A DNA stretch of 64,000 nt, from NCBI GenBank assembly GCA_963966185.1, contig CAWZYM010000027.1, forward strand, positions 77,501-141,500. The letters are read 5' to 3'. Position numbers and translations under genes: made by a program. Positions 45,484 to 61,842 of this stretch are shown piece after piece; within the stretch, counting starts at the first letter, position 1, and each line of letters starts with the position of its first letter. The DNA is from Rhabditoides inermis. Taxonomy: Eukaryota > Nematoda > Chromadorea > Rhabditida > Rhabditidae. The notes below the pieces were generated by a model that was not told where the DNA came from, did not search any database, and was given only the letters and a program-made list of their open reading frames with translations.

Positions 45484-45978
45484 CGAGAGCGAAAGAGAGA
45501 GAGAGAGAGAGAGAGATAGAGAGAGAATGGACGATTGCAGGGCTGGAACTACGAGTGCAAAGCCAAAGACCTCAAGCGCCGCGCTTCAGTAATGCTCATA
45601 GAGGCCAATCGGTGAGCTTTCAATGTCTTCCCGTACTCACCCTCTTTTCTATTACCCTTCTCTAATTATCTCTGCTACACAACTTTTCTTCAACGCTGAC
45701 ATGTAGAATCGTTTTGTTTCCCTCTCGTCATCGGTGCTTGCAGTCGTTCGGCCAAGCTGGACCTGCACTACCTGGACCGTCGGGACGGCCTTCTGCTCCT
45801 CCGGGAGCGTCTCTCCCTCGTCTCCCCCTCCCCCACTCGTCCCCTATTCGTAGTGACTGGCAGGGGACAGCGCTCTCTTGGCACACCCGTCCTCAAACCA
45901 ACCATCGAGGCTTTTCTCAAGAAGACTAACTACTCTTTCAAGTGGACTAATGAGGGAGAGGTCGCCATTTATAAGTAG
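44457..45978 (+). CDS. Smr-domain protein, tandem copy 2
   Basis: Paralogue of the preceding gene. Exons: 44457-44519, 45247-45423, 45541-45611, 45744-45978; 181 aa, phases 0, 0, 2. The short first exon (DPNITFTQVGPGKTIR) matches copy 1 (ENSYTQVGRGRTIR). A charged helical segment follows (ESDQTMERARREYARAKEQT, then CKAKDLKRRASVMLIEANR), equivalent to the DUF1771-like region before Smr domains. The Smr domain itself spans about 103-181: KLDLHYLDRRDGLLLLRERL, FVVTGRGQRSLGTPVLKP, FKWTNEGEVAIYK. The DLH and TGxGxxS-type positions expected for the active or binding face are present (TGRGQRS). The first intron is 727 bp because a MITE has inserted; the second has a (GA)n tract. Confidence 0.85.
44783..45143. 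mobile_element. MITE flanked by TTAA, containing a tRNA-like segment
   Basis: The ends AGGCACAGTGGCGACTTA and the reverse complement of the right end AGGAACAGTGGCGACTTA differ at one base. Both are bordered by TTAA (44783-44786 and 45140-45143), the target duplication of piggyBac-type elements. The 353-bp element lies in intron 1 of Smr copy 2. Inside, on the minus strand, TGGCTCAGTGCATGTGC and GGTTCGATTC resemble Pol III A and B boxes (about 44865-44920), but stems do not pair well. GGCGGGAAATTCAAATTT (about 44988-45006) resembles an E2F-like site next to a CHR-like site. No transposase frame. Confidence 0.85.
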
Positions 45979-46204
45979 CTAACACTGATAAACAATATCA
46001 ACAACTGTTAATCAAAAAGTAGTACATTATTGTTGGGTGTGAGATCTCGCCAGCGATAAATGTTTCTTGTTGCAGTGCAGTTCACAGAACAGCGTCGGAA
46101 CAGAACAGAACACACATTACTTTATCCACATCGAATTTTAAGAAGAACATTAAGAGTTTACGACAGTTACTTTTAAAAGTTGGACATTTCTAATGCAACA
46201 CGAT

Positions 46205-50249
<4,045 letters not shown>

Positions 50250-50675
50250 GGCGGGCGTCGCTGTCGACGCGACAGGTCTGAATGGGGCAGGGAAGGAAGT
50301 GGAAATGACGACATCCAAGCAACAAGATTCACACAAATTATTGAGCGAATTTATTTGAAAGACGTTTTGGGTATGCCATATTTTGACGGTGCAGTAACAT
50401 CGCGCCGACCATCTGTTATATCACCCATAGATTCATAACCATTTCCCCGAAGTTTGCCTTACGTTCTCAGGTTATCGAATTGTATATTTTCAAAATCGTA
50501 GTGAGAAATCATCTGTTTGGTGTGTGACCTGAACTTGTTGTTGTTTTCGTGTTGTGATGTTTTGTTTTCGTGTGTGTGGATTTTATTTCTTTTCATGATG
50601 TCAGTTCAGTTGTTTTGATAATGTTGTTGTTTCATCTCACGATAAGTCACTGTTGTATACTATTGTGCTTCGTAG
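50250..50675. promoter_or_regulatory. Shared region between divergent prominin and PEBP genes
   Basis: About 425 bp containing both promoters. A GCGCGCC-free, AT-rich segment with GTGTTGTGATG repeats lies near the PEBP start. I see no TATA box. Confidence 0.35.
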
Positions 50676-53600
50676 ATGGCGGCTCTGCTTGCTCGCTCGT
50701 CTGCTCTCTTCTCTGTCTCCCGGTTCGCTGCCGCATCTTCTATCACAACCGTCCTATTCAAGAGGTACACTACGCATGCCTTTTCTAGTCGCAGACTCCG
50801 CGATAATTGTTTCCATTACCTGATATCAATAATACGCGCAATAGTTTGCGTGATACGAATGCGTAATGATTTCTGGTTTCTGAGTGTCGAAACTAATATC
50901 ATGATCTTGCGCGTTTGCAAATAAATACGCAATAGTGCGCGCTCTTTGTGTTGTTTTCGACACTCCATCCACCCACATGCACGCAGTGTGTTCAGTTTAT
51001 CTAGAATTTTCGCTCTAATTTCACCTTGTTTTGTTCGCCGCGAACAAGTGTATTCATATGACTTTCTCTCTTCATTTCCTATCGAATCCGAAAACGAAAT
51101 TTGTAATTTCATCCACCTAGAAGTTACTAGTATTTTGGCAAGAAAAGAACTGGCCGTATTAGTTAGCATGTTAGCAATCTCTCAATTCGCTAAATGTAGA
51201 ATGTAGCTCAAAGGTCTAATCATTATCTTCTCGTATGTCTGGAATCATTATCGGATCTGCGCGCTGAGCTAATCCGCGGCTCTGCGCTCGCTGGTTCCTC
51301 CCACTCTCGCACAACCTTACTGTGTGTGTGGGTGCGGTCTGTCCGCCACAGGTGTAGTTGTCCAGCGATACACATTCATCCCATACGAATGCCCATTCCT
51401 CACCAATGTGTGGAGTGCTTTTCGGACTCTATGCTTCTGTGTATACACAGTAACTAGAGTGAGGCTTGGTGTTTTGAGTGAAAGGGCTTGGATTTTATGC
51501 GAGAGGGCTGATAAAATACGGAATTGTGTGGTTGTGGTAGTGATTGTCCTTTATGTTGCACTTCACCAACTACCGATATGCATGGTTTCCAACATATATT
51601 GTGCTGTATGAAATGCATGTACACCATATAAAAGGACACATTTACTGTATATCACGATCGTTTTGTACTCAAAACGCGCTGTTTCCTCATGCACTTACCA
51701 CTGCGTTGGTCCCGAGAGTAGTCTCCATAGGTAGAATTTTGTACCTCCTACTGTCTCTGAACTCTGAACTCTGAACACATCGGGTTGGATCTGTCTTTGA
51801 TCACATCGGGTTCGTTTTCTTCGTGCACCTTACCACTGTGTTGGTCCCGAGAGTAGTCTCAGTCGGTAGAAGTTCGCACCTTTTTTTCATCGGAGGATAG
51901 TGTGTGAATGCAGTGTGTCGGTTTCAGACTGGCTTCGATGTCGGCGGCAGAGGCGTTCAAGCAGCACGAGGTGGTGTCGGATGTAGTGAAGACTGCGCCG
52001 GCCGCCGCCCTCAAGGTCGTCTACGACAGCGGAGTCGAGGTGGGCAGGCAGAACAGGGAGACAGAGTGGACACGCGTGTGCAGGTGTCGCTCGGCAACGT
52101 GCTCACTCCCACGCAGGTCAAGGCCGCTCCCAAGCTGGAGTGGCACGCCGACCCCGCCCAGCTCTACACCCTGATCTTCACCGGTACATTTTAATTTTTC
52201 CTATTTTATATAGGATCGAAGTAGAGGTATTTGTGGATAAGCAATGGGATTGAAACACATGAATCAGAATCGGAATCATAATGCTTATCTCGTATCAAGC
52301 AGCACATTGGTAATTTCGTACATTACGGTAAGGTTAAGGTAAAATACACTAATACAACGCCTACTGCGAGTTCCTATAACTTGAGTTTCGGTAGTCCCGT
52401 GAACACATGAACGTCTTGGATCACAGGTTGCTTTGGAACGTTGTGTTTATTTTATTTCCTGTGTAATGTTACTTGTTGGCTCCCTCTGAATTTTTATATA
52501 TGTTCCAGCTATGATAATATTGAGAATGGATTAGATGTCAGTGTGTCCGGTGTATTAGTATTTGTAGTAATCTAGCTAATGACGGATAAAGAAGGAGTGT
52601 GAGGGAGGAAGAGCGAAGAGGATGGGTTGCGATTGCGAATACCTCGCTTTAGGAAGGCCGCATTAACTTATCATAAGTATATGAAATGCGTAATATCCGT
52701 TTGATAATGTAATGACTTTCCTAATAGGAACAACGCGTGAGTTTTCGATCACGAATTGTGCACTCTAGTGTTATGTAGTACAACTGAGAATGTCAAAGAT
52801 TATCTTATGATAAACCTCGTTTTAATCCCAACAACGACATTACTTAAGACATTAAGTACACGAACAAGTTGAATGGGGTATTGTTTGTTTGTTGATGATT
52901 GATTGTTCGTAGACCCGGACGCGCCGTCCCGCAAGGAGGCGACGTACCGCGAGTGGCACCACTGGCTAGTCGTCAACATCCCCGGATCGCAGGTGGGCAA
53001 GGGAGACGAGCTGGCACAGTACATCGGATCCGGACCCCCGCCCGGCACCGGACTCCATCGATACGTGTTCCTCGTCTACAAGCAGAACGGGAAGATCGAG
53101 GACAAGGAGCACGGTAGGGGGGGGGGGGTAGAGAGAGATGGAGAGAGAAGATGAAGAACGTATGGGATGTGTGGACACAGGCGTGCTGACGAACACGTCT
53201 GGCGACGGCCGCGGCTGCTTCAACACGGAGAAGTTTGTGGCCAAGCACGCCCTGCAGGGACCCGTCGCCGGAAACTTCTACCAGGTAAACGAGGCGGCTG
53301 CTCGTGAACTCGCGAAAGTGTCACGTTTTTGTGCTGAGAGCTCGAAGGAGCATAGGTCGCGCCCGGAAAGTGCTCTTGTTGATAAGTGATGCGAATATGA
53401 TCGCTTGCCGTTTGGTGATTGTGAGTGCACCCCTGCTAGCTGTTGCTCTCTCGATGCGGAGTGATTGCCAGCCCACATGACATGGCAATACATGCCATCT
53501 CACTCTCTCATTTCCATTCCGCCTAGTGCCTGATTGCTGTGTGTGTAGTCTGTTCGCGGTGGTTTGAGCTCTTCTGTCTGATAAGAGAAGATCAGGAAAT

Positions 53601-53733
53601 AGTCGACCCTTGCGCGATAGAGTGTGTGATTGACGGAGGGTGCAGAAATGTGAGAGAGCGAGAGTGACGTTGTCTTTTGTAGGCGGAATACGACGACTAC
53701 GTGCCTATCCTTTACAAGCAGCTCGGCGCTTGA
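50676..53733 (+). CDS. PEBP family protein with probable mitochondrial presequence
   Basis: Phosphatidylethanolamine-binding protein (RKIP/PEBP1 family), which binds phospholipid headgroups and kinases. Exons: 50676-50764, 51928-52039, 52084-52183, 52913-53113, 53181-53284, 53683-53733; 218 aa, phases consistent. Family motifs: [26 protein letters not shown] (from about 101), [30 protein letters not shown] and the C-terminal helix [15 protein letters not shown]. Exon 1 encodes [20 protein letters not shown], then an Arg-containing Ser/Thr-rich end: no acids, Arg spaced along an amphipathic helix, a likely mitochondrial targeting peptide. A second in-frame ATG at 51938 ([13 protein letters not shown]) begins a normal cytosolic PEBP, and another (51908) lies just before the exon 2 acceptor, so an alternative start could give a cytosolic form. 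Confidence 0.92.
50765..51927 (+). other. First PEBP intron with a local direct repeat
   Basis: 1.16-kb intron between the presequence exon and the PEBP body. Two copies of TTGGTCCCGAGAGTAGTCTC with similar surroundings lie about 143 bp apart (near 51697 and 51840), followed by GGTAGAA in both. CTGAACT is repeated between them. A downstream promoter for a short isoform could sit here. Confidence 0.55.
52184..52912 (+). other. Third PEBP intron
   Basis: A 729-bp AT-rich intron, without recognised RNA gene or exon. Confidence 0.45.
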
Positions 53734-54609
53734 GGAGGTATACGGTATCCCCATATGATACGGTAGTTTGTCTTGATATACAGAATACAGTCCCCATAGT
53801 GTGTAGATATGACGCATGTGTGTTGTATTCCTCATCGTTTCTCTCGGTGCCCTACCACGGTTTATTTATTGAAGTTATATTGATAAAGTTGTACGGTTTG
53901 CATTGTTGCTGGGTGGGCGCAGTCAATGGATACAATGAGAGAGGCCATTCTCGCGTCTTTTATGGGAAAGAAATGGCGAATGGAAGATACACATGGTTAT
54001 GGGGAGAAAAAGAGGAGAAGGAGGGAAGAGGGAAGAGCTGTACTTGGAGAGTATTTGTGAATTGCCGTGTAGAATGCTCGTGTTTGTTTGCCTGAAAGGC
54101 CGCACGACATTCACTTCACCGACAGGCCATTCACTCACCACACTCAATCTCCCTCCTCCCCTTTACAGTACACCCCTTCTAGGCCATGCCTGTTTTGTTC
54201 CACCCTTTTTGGGCGCGTGTAATTGGTGGCTTATCAGGGTGCTGGAGTTGGAATGGCTCTAGGTATGGTTGAATGTGAGATATGCTATCTCGGAGGGGCG
54301 TGAGTTGCAAACTTACGAGAGTTGTGTGTATTTCCCCTCCCCTATCAGATACCGGCGACGATGCTGCCTGGTCTTCGCACATTGCACCCTTCGTCATCCT
54401 TAGCCTGTTCCGGGATACGTTTCAAATGCTACGTTCCGGCATTGTTGTTGTCCGCGTGCGTGAAAGAAAGGATTACATGCGGGAGCATTGTGTCTCTCTT
54501 TTCCGTGTATGGCGCCAAGGCAGGAATGCTGTAGCCTCGTTTCTTTCTCTTTTGCGCCGCGTCGCACTTTGATTTCGATTCGGCAGCAAGGAGAGTTCAC
54601 CACAGATGG

Positions 54610-54670
<61 letters not shown>

Positions 54671-55243
54671 AGGGGGAGGGGGGTGGTGGGTGCGCGGTCC
54701 TCTGTATCCACGACCTGAGACGCTCATCCCATCATTAGACTGTGGGTTGCAAGCGCGGCGTCTCGAGGAGATCCGAGAGATGCGGGGATAGATCCCACAA
54801 TCCCCTCGTCTCACCCTCGCCTCTCATTCACTCGCTCGCTCGCCATCGGCCGTATTAAAACTACCTGAATTGAAGTGATGCCAGTGTTTGTTGTGTATAT
54901 CGTTGCTCTCTCTATTTCTCTCTATTTCTCTCTATTTTTCTCTCTCTCTCTCCATCTCTCTCAGAGAACAATGTTTCAGTCTACGCATCTGTCCATTATC
55001 CTCCTTCGCACGAGAGGTGGCTTTTCCTTTATTTGCAATCGGCTTGTGCCGATTGCGATTTCTTATTTGTGGCCAGGTAATCTGATGGTAATCCGGTATA
55101 CGGTAACGGGTAATACCGTAATCTTACCGGATGAGGCAGGATCGCCGATTGCCGAGCTCTGTTTACGCAACTCACATGCACATGTCTAAGAAGTTTATGC
55201 GATTGATTATAGATATTCGGGTAGATCACTCCGTCGATCTACC
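53734..55243 (+). other. Gap between PEBP and dachshund
   Basis: 1.5 kb, the largest intergenic space in the window. Contents: PEBP 3'UTR, a (CT)n array at about 54610-54667, another CT-rich patch (54905-54962), and the dachshund promoter. No supported gene; the frames seen lack codon structure. The size fits the larger regulatory regions expected for a developmental gene. Confidence 0.45.
54611..54667. repeat. (CT)n microsatellite upstream of dachshund
   Basis: About 28 CT units, one of the few long arrays outside an intron. Confidence 0.95.
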
Positions 55244-55980
55244 ATGGATCTCTCTTCGATCACGGCTATTCGAAATCTCGCAGAACTCCATTCCAAGTTT
55301 CAACCGGACAAGGTGAGAGAGTGTGTGGAAGTGAGAGGGGCAGAGAGGGAAGCAGGTAGGGAGGGCGGCGAGAGAGCGAGGGACAGTAAGAGGGTGCAGA
55401 CGGGGCGAGGAGAGATGAGGAGATTTGGGCGCGAAATCCGCAGGTATTCCTTCACCGGGATAAGTAAACTCCTCCTTACAGATGAATTTCAACCCTCACT
55501 CACTCTTACAAGCTGCGGCACACATGGAACGTGGGTTGTTTGTTTATTTGTTTACTTGTTGTTTACCCATTTTCTGCAGTACAAGGAACGTCTTCGGACA
55601 TGACATCGACAGAGTCTTACACCTACGAGTCCGGAGAGCCTGTGAACGCAGAAATTTTCGATTACAGGTTTGTGGCAGTGATCGTACAACAATTTCCAAT
55701 TCTATTGTTTTCAGAGGCGAAAAGCTGGCTGGATTTCGATTGAACGGGAAGGATATGATCTGCCTGCCACAGGTGCGGATTACGGTAGATTACGCAGGAG
55801 GGAATGACGTCATTTCAGGCGTACGAACTATTCCTCAAAAATCTTGTTGGAGGACTGCACACCGTATACACCAAGCTCAAGCGACTCGAGATTCTGCCAC
55901 TGGTCTGCAATGTGGAGCAGGTACGGTAGGGAGAGAGGGTGAGAGAGGGAGAGAGGGAGAGATTAAGAGAGGGAGAGAGG

Positions 55981-56018
<38 letters not shown>

Positions 56019-58213
56019 GTGTTGAGGTGCGCGCGCTGCGGTCGCTGGGAGCGATCCAGCCGGGTGTGAACCGGTGCAAGTTGATTTCGACTTGCGAGTT
56101 CGACACCCTCCACGATGACTGCACGAACAGTGCCCGCCCGGGCAGACCCGCCAAGCGACTCAACATGGAAGAGTGGAGCGCCGCGCACAAGCACACCCGA
56201 CTAGAAGGTACTGTACCAGCGTCATACTGTAACTTCGTTGGCATTATGAATTCTTGCGCACATTTCGTTTTTGCTGGCTGTGCCAAACTCGGAATCGCAT
56301 ACATTCATATGGTGCCAGTGTTGTCGTTTTTGGTTTTGTGTGATGGCGTGAGAGAGTGTGGCATTTTGAGAGTGCAACGAGAGGCAGAGCGATAAGGATC
56401 TGTGAAAGGGGACACGAAAAGTTACAAGGCAAGAAAGCGAGCAGGTAGCAATGACATAAATCAAATAGGGAACATGTACAATTGGTGGCTCAGGGGAGAA
56501 TACAGTATACCGAGTTTGATGAGGGCATTTTCAGAGGAGCTGGCGTCGTCGTCGTCCTCTACGTCGTCTCTGATGTCGCCGTTCCTGGGACAGTTCTTGA
56601 CGCTGCCGCAGCTGACAGCCCAGCAGATGCTCATGCAACACATGATGGGCATGGCAGTCGTCCAGCAGCAGCAGCACGTCGACAGGAGGTGAGCACGCTA
56701 TCCGCGCGCGCGCTCGGGAAGCTGCAAACCCGGTGCGGATCGCGCGCGCAATCGCCGGCGATGATCTGTCCGCGCTTAGCGAGTACATGAAAGCGGAAGA
56801 TTTCTTCTCTTTTCCCGCTTGTTTCTTTCTGTGTCTTTCTAACTTATCGCGCGATTGCATCGACCTCTTTCGGAAACGGGGGCTTCGGCACAATCGCACT
56901 TGGTGGGAAATGGCCGAATCAGCACATACAGATGGATTACGAGAGCGCGTGTACTGTCATACTGTAGTCACTGTCACTATTTTCGAAAGCATTTCTGAGT
57001 TACGAACTGACATTCGATTATGAAAGCACGTGAGAAAGGATACGGTCACCGGTAATATGGCACAATCGATACGGCATGTTATTCGGGTATCGAAAAATCC
57101 GATGAAAGACGGTAACCGCCTTGCTGCTTTCTCGCGATTTCTTTACTTTTCCCGCGTCCGATAATAGTATTTACTCAAGGATTTCTAACTATCCGCTATC
57201 CATTAGGAATATTGCGCCCTCCACAAGACACGGGAATAGAGGTGATCCACGCTCTAAGTAGCGGCATATCCGATTCTTCCCTCTTTCTCCGCAATTCTCC
57301 CTTGCCAGCGCTCTCTCTGCGGTAATCCTACCTGATCGTACTCTCTGGATAAATCTATGTGCGTGCCGGAGGGCTGCGGAGGTGTGATCCCTGCCTGGCA
57401 AGTAGCTTGTGACTGGATTGGGAGACATCGGCTTGTGATGCGAGCAGTGTCAATCCGGGCATGCGTTCGCGGGGCACTGCCTCCGTCTTTCGGGGCTCTC
57501 ATTGCGGCTGTGCGTTGCAGGGAGGAGGCGGAAGAGATGCGTGCCTCTCCCTCGGAACAGCGCCCGCCGCAACCCGACCAGCCCGGCCCGCCCGCCCAGA
57601 CAACCTCCATAGACGAACTCGTCAAGGTACTGCGCCAATATCGATTGATTTCTTCGATTATTGATTGAACATTGATTGATTGCAGAACCAGCAGGCGAAC
57701 CAGATGACGATCGCCAATTCGGAGACGTCCGATTCGGACAGCCTTGAGAGTATGCTGAGGAAAGACGAAGATGTAATAAATCCACACATTGAAGTGATTC
57801 CAAATTTTATGATTTTTAACATTCTAGGCACGCACATTCACGAATAGCTGTCTGAATAAGAGCGTACGTTTCTCGGTGATTCTCTCGATGGTGTCTGCGT
57901 GTGTTGTGTATCTATTTGTGATGGTGTGTGCATGGGTATACTGTACTGGTGCTAGCCTGGCTGATAACGAGCCTATCGATTGATTGCAGATGTCGCCGAA
58001 TCAGTCAATGAGCGACCGTGGAATGTCCGGATCGGGATCCGGATCCAACATATCCTCCACCAATGATCAGGTAATCGATGATGGGTGATGGTAGAAATCG
58101 ATAAAAATCGATTGGTTCAGGCAAGCACTGCTATCACGAAAATCATTTCGCTGATCGATATGGCGAACGAGCATTTCCGACAGCAGAGGGATCTTCTTCA
58201 AAAAGATAGAGGT

Positions 58214-58269
<56 letters not shown>

Positions 58270-59001
58270 AGAGATGAGGGTACGGTGGAAAGAGCAAGAA
58301 GGGAACATGACGTGCGAATCTATGTTTATCAGTAATGGTCTTCACGCAAATCTTCTTCGCAAAAATGCAGAGATCAGGAATAGTCATTATGAAATGAAAT
58401 GATCAAGCAAATGGAGATTTCTACCTTCTCAGCTCGGTATTTCGCTCGGTAAAGCCAAGAAACGAATAGGATGAGAAAGATTCAACCCGCCTATAACGCT
58501 CAAAATATGAATATCCGAAAGTAAATGGATTCATGGCTTGACGCTTGAGACAATGTCGCAGGAACTAGATGACGTCATTGTCAGAACGAATTACGATAAG
58601 AGCGAATTTAATTCGGTTTAACTAGATGACGTGATTGTTTCAGAAGAAGTGGATCGACTGCGCAGAGAGGCAGCCGCGTCACAGGCAGAAGAGAGAAAGA
58701 TGCTGGGGGAGCTGAGAGAGGAGAGGAGGAAGGCACGCATCGCACACCGGAAGTGAGGAGGAGAGAGAGAGAGGGGGAGAGAGAGGGGGAAAGAGAGAGA
58801 GAGGGAGAGAGAGAGAGAGAGTGTGAGAGAGTGAGAGAGAGTGTGTGTGAGAGAGATGGAGGGAAGGAGGGAGGAAGGGAGAGAGAGAGAGAGAGATTTT
58901 CCAGGTTCTGCGCGGCAAAGCGTGAGATCATGCTGCTGCGTGAGCGTCAACCGAATGTGATCTCTACTAACGGAGTGAACGGCAGCGGCAGCGCCCACTA
59001 G
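55244..59001 (+). CDS. dac-1: Dachshund (SKI/SNO/DAC domain) transcriptional cofactor
   Basis: Nuclear cofactor of the retinal-determination type network. Fourteen exons: 55244-55312, 55482-55530, 55580-55667, 55715-55772, 55819-55920, 56027-56207, 56535-56688, 57521-57626, 57686-57772, 57828-57863, 57990-58070, 58121-58211, 58644-58752, 58905-59001; 435 aa, phases agree. The DachBox-N/SKI-SNO-DAC domain covers about residues 60-165: GKDMICLPQAYELFLKNLVG, GLHTVYTKLKRLEILPLVCN, VEQVRALRSLGAIQPGVNRC, then LISTCEFDTLHDDCTNSA and RPGRPAKR. A Gln/Met-rich stretch (LTAQQMLMQHMMGMAVVQQQ) and Ser-rich segments follow. The C-terminal coiled coil, DachBox-C, is encoded by exons 12-14 (ITKIISLIDMANEHFRQQRD, LRREAAASQAEERKMLGELR). 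The small exons 10 and 11 fit by phase but could be alternative. Confidence 0.95.
56208..56534 (+). other. Dachshund intron 6
   Basis: 327-bp intron after the RPGRPAKR exon. No recognised element. Confidence 0.45.
56689..57520 (+). other. Dachshund intron 7
   Basis: 832-bp intron, the largest in the gene. GCGCGCGCGC near 56704 follows the donor. No supported gene; a regulatory role is possible but not shown by the sequence. Confidence 0.45.
58212..58643 (+). other. Dachshund intron 12
   Basis: 432-bp intron with a (GA)n array at about 58217-58262. The word ACTAGATGACGT occurs twice (about 58563 and 58620), a short local duplication. Confidence 0.55.
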
Positions 59002-59823
59002 TCCCGCCCCCTCCGACTCCGCCTCCTTTCTCCACTCTCTCCTCTAATATCAGGAATAAGGAATAAGTAACTTCTTTCTCACGGTGTATCACGCTTTCAT
59101 TTCATATCCCAGCAGTATTCAATTATGTATCTTTTTTTCGCGCGCGGTGGCGATTGTTTTGGATGGGTAGAAACGTATCGGATGGCTTGTGAGAAACGTC
59201 TCCATGATTTGTGTGAAACGTGTGTTTGGAATGTGTGCTTGTATCCCCCACACACCCGGTTGAGAGACTCGATACGTCCGTGTAGGCGAGTGCGGGTTGC
59301 TGTTTTCCCATAGCGCCTTAGTACCTCGTCCTAGAACCCGCCCCACAAGCCCCGCCCATTTCGTCGCGTTCGTTTTTCCTGTTGTCGTTCTTGTTTTCCT
59401 CATTCGCTGATAAACGTTTTCTGTCTCCTGCATAGAGCACAGTTTATACACGATATATCTTCTCTATACAATTCGCTGATTATTTGCCACATATTCACTA
59501 AAATACATGCGAGAACAAACATTGATTGAAGGAAGAAAAAACGGAGACATTGGAAGGCCAGACTATGTGAGCAGTGAGTGAACAGTATTCGACTAGAAGA
59601 AGCGAGTGGTGGACGAGTGACGTTGCAGATCACAAGAGGGCGGAGCCTCGGGAGGCGGGTCTATTGGAGGGGCTCGCGGGAGAGAGAGGGCGCTAGTCGC
59701 TGGGTGACAGTGCCCAGCGCGTCCCGAAGAGAATCAGTCCATCCCTGGAAGTGCGACAGTAAGATACAGAAGCGAACCTAGGAAACTAGTGAGTGCAGTG
59801 CGGGGTGCAAGAAAGGTGTGACG
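59002..59823. other. Gap between convergent dachshund and Fe65 genes
   Basis: About 820 bp of two facing 3'UTRs. AATAAG variants occur near 59054-59067 for dachshund. No coding sequence recognised. Confidence 0.45.
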
Positions 59824-59973
59824 TCACAAGTGACGCAAGGCGTTACGCCCCACAGAGCGGGCGGGGAAGAGTGTCATGTGTTCGGAGGGAAAGGACAGAA
59901 AGGAGAAAACCTTGCCGGGTGGGGCTGGGAGAGCGGCGTGCGCGGAACGGCCCGCGTGCGCATCGAGAACCTG

Positions 59974-60021
<48 letters not shown>

Positions 60022-60588
60022 CGTCTCTCTGTCTCTCTTTCTGTCTCTCTCTACCTTCTGGTAGCGCAGCTTGCATGCGGCTTCGATCATCTTCGCCATT
60101 CCTCCCGCAGATGGTTCCACATGGAACACATAGCACAGGAAGTTCTCGCCCGAAGTGTGCATGATGAACGCGCAGTGCCTGCGATACGTTTCAGTGACGG
60201 TCGTTGAGTCTAGTCTGACTCACTTGATGTCCCTTCCGATTCCGAGGAAGGATAGGTAGCGCACGCGGCACTGTGCGATCTGCGGACCGTTCACCTGAGA
60301 TGCAAATGCGAATCTGAATCCGATATCGAGGACCCACCTCGCTGATAGTGATCGTCGAAGGCGCGATCGCGACGTCGGACAGAATCCAGCGCTCCGGACG
60401 CACCTAGATGACGTCGTGAGTGGGCGGAGCTTCCGGGGGCGGTACCTGGGAAACGAGTCTGTCGACGGCCTCGTTGAGGATCTCGATGCCGGTCGCCTTC
60501 GGAACCTGCGTGACGCCGAGGAAGTGACAGCGGACGATCTTGCGAGGCTCGTCGTTCGGAGTGGCCAGTTCGGCTGGAGAGAGAGGGA

Positions 60589-60619
<31 letters not shown>

Positions 60620-61146
60620 GAGGGAAGGAGGGAGCTGCACTCACATCGCACGACCCTCCTCTCGACTGTTCCGTTCTCGATGGCTTGCAGGCTGCTCGGC
60701 CGACGATGTACCATCAGACGCCGGCAGATGTCGCGCAGAGTGTTTCTGGAAACATGAAACTAGTTAGAACCATGAAAGAAATGGTAGTAGTAAATGACGC
60801 AGTTTTGCTCCTGATCAACATTTCGATATTCAATACTCACGCAATGGTCTTGGCTGGAGTGTCGCATCGGAACACGTGGCACATGAATCGACGCGACGCG
60901 CGGTCTCGCGCCACGTACGCGAAATCACTGCAAGGAATGACGTAAGAGTGACGCAAGAGTGACGCAAGAACATAATACGAAGCGGACACCACGGGTACAC
61001 GTGACTACGACTATACGAGGCATGCGGACTACCCGACAGAAAGAGTGAGGGGCTCACACACCGAAACTCGCTGAAAGAAGGAGGAGGGTGAGCGGTAAGG
61101 AGCTACTGTTCGAAAATGCACTCGACAAGTTGGAGACAGAAAGAAA

Positions 61147-61206
<60 letters not shown>

Positions 61207-61469
61207 GTCTGACCGTGCGTTGTCGCGTCCGACTCCCCAGACGCGGATGTGCGGCACGCGTTCGGAATGCAGCACCTACATATGACATATAATCAGTTAT
61301 TCATTCATTTTTTGATAATACGGCACAACATGATCGACACACGAGAAACATTGGAGTGCGCATAGGTGCCACCACCGACCTGCATGCTGTCTGGCTCGAT
61401 GAGACGCAGTTCGTCGTCGTCCAGCTCCATAATCAACTCCCGACCCTGCAACACCACGTCACCCTCGGA

Positions 61470-61517
<48 letters not shown>

Positions 61518-61804
61518 AGGCACTCACGTCGCCCCACTTGCTCACTCCGTCGCCCAGTCCCCCGCTCAGCTCGACGATAGCCCTGTTCACCGCCCGGCTG
61601 CTCTTCTCCGCTGTCAGCTCAGACTCCGCGATCTCCGTCCACCCGAGGGAGCGCACCGCAAAGCGGACAGTGCGGCTGGAACGCTCATAGTTATGAAGAG
61701 AGTTCGAATGAGTGGCCCACCCTCTGGGCTCTCCATCGTCCTCCCCGTCACTCTCCGCCGACTGGTCCACGCGACGCTTCGTCGTCGTCTGAGAGGAGAT
61801 TGGT

Positions 61805-61842
<38 letters not shown>

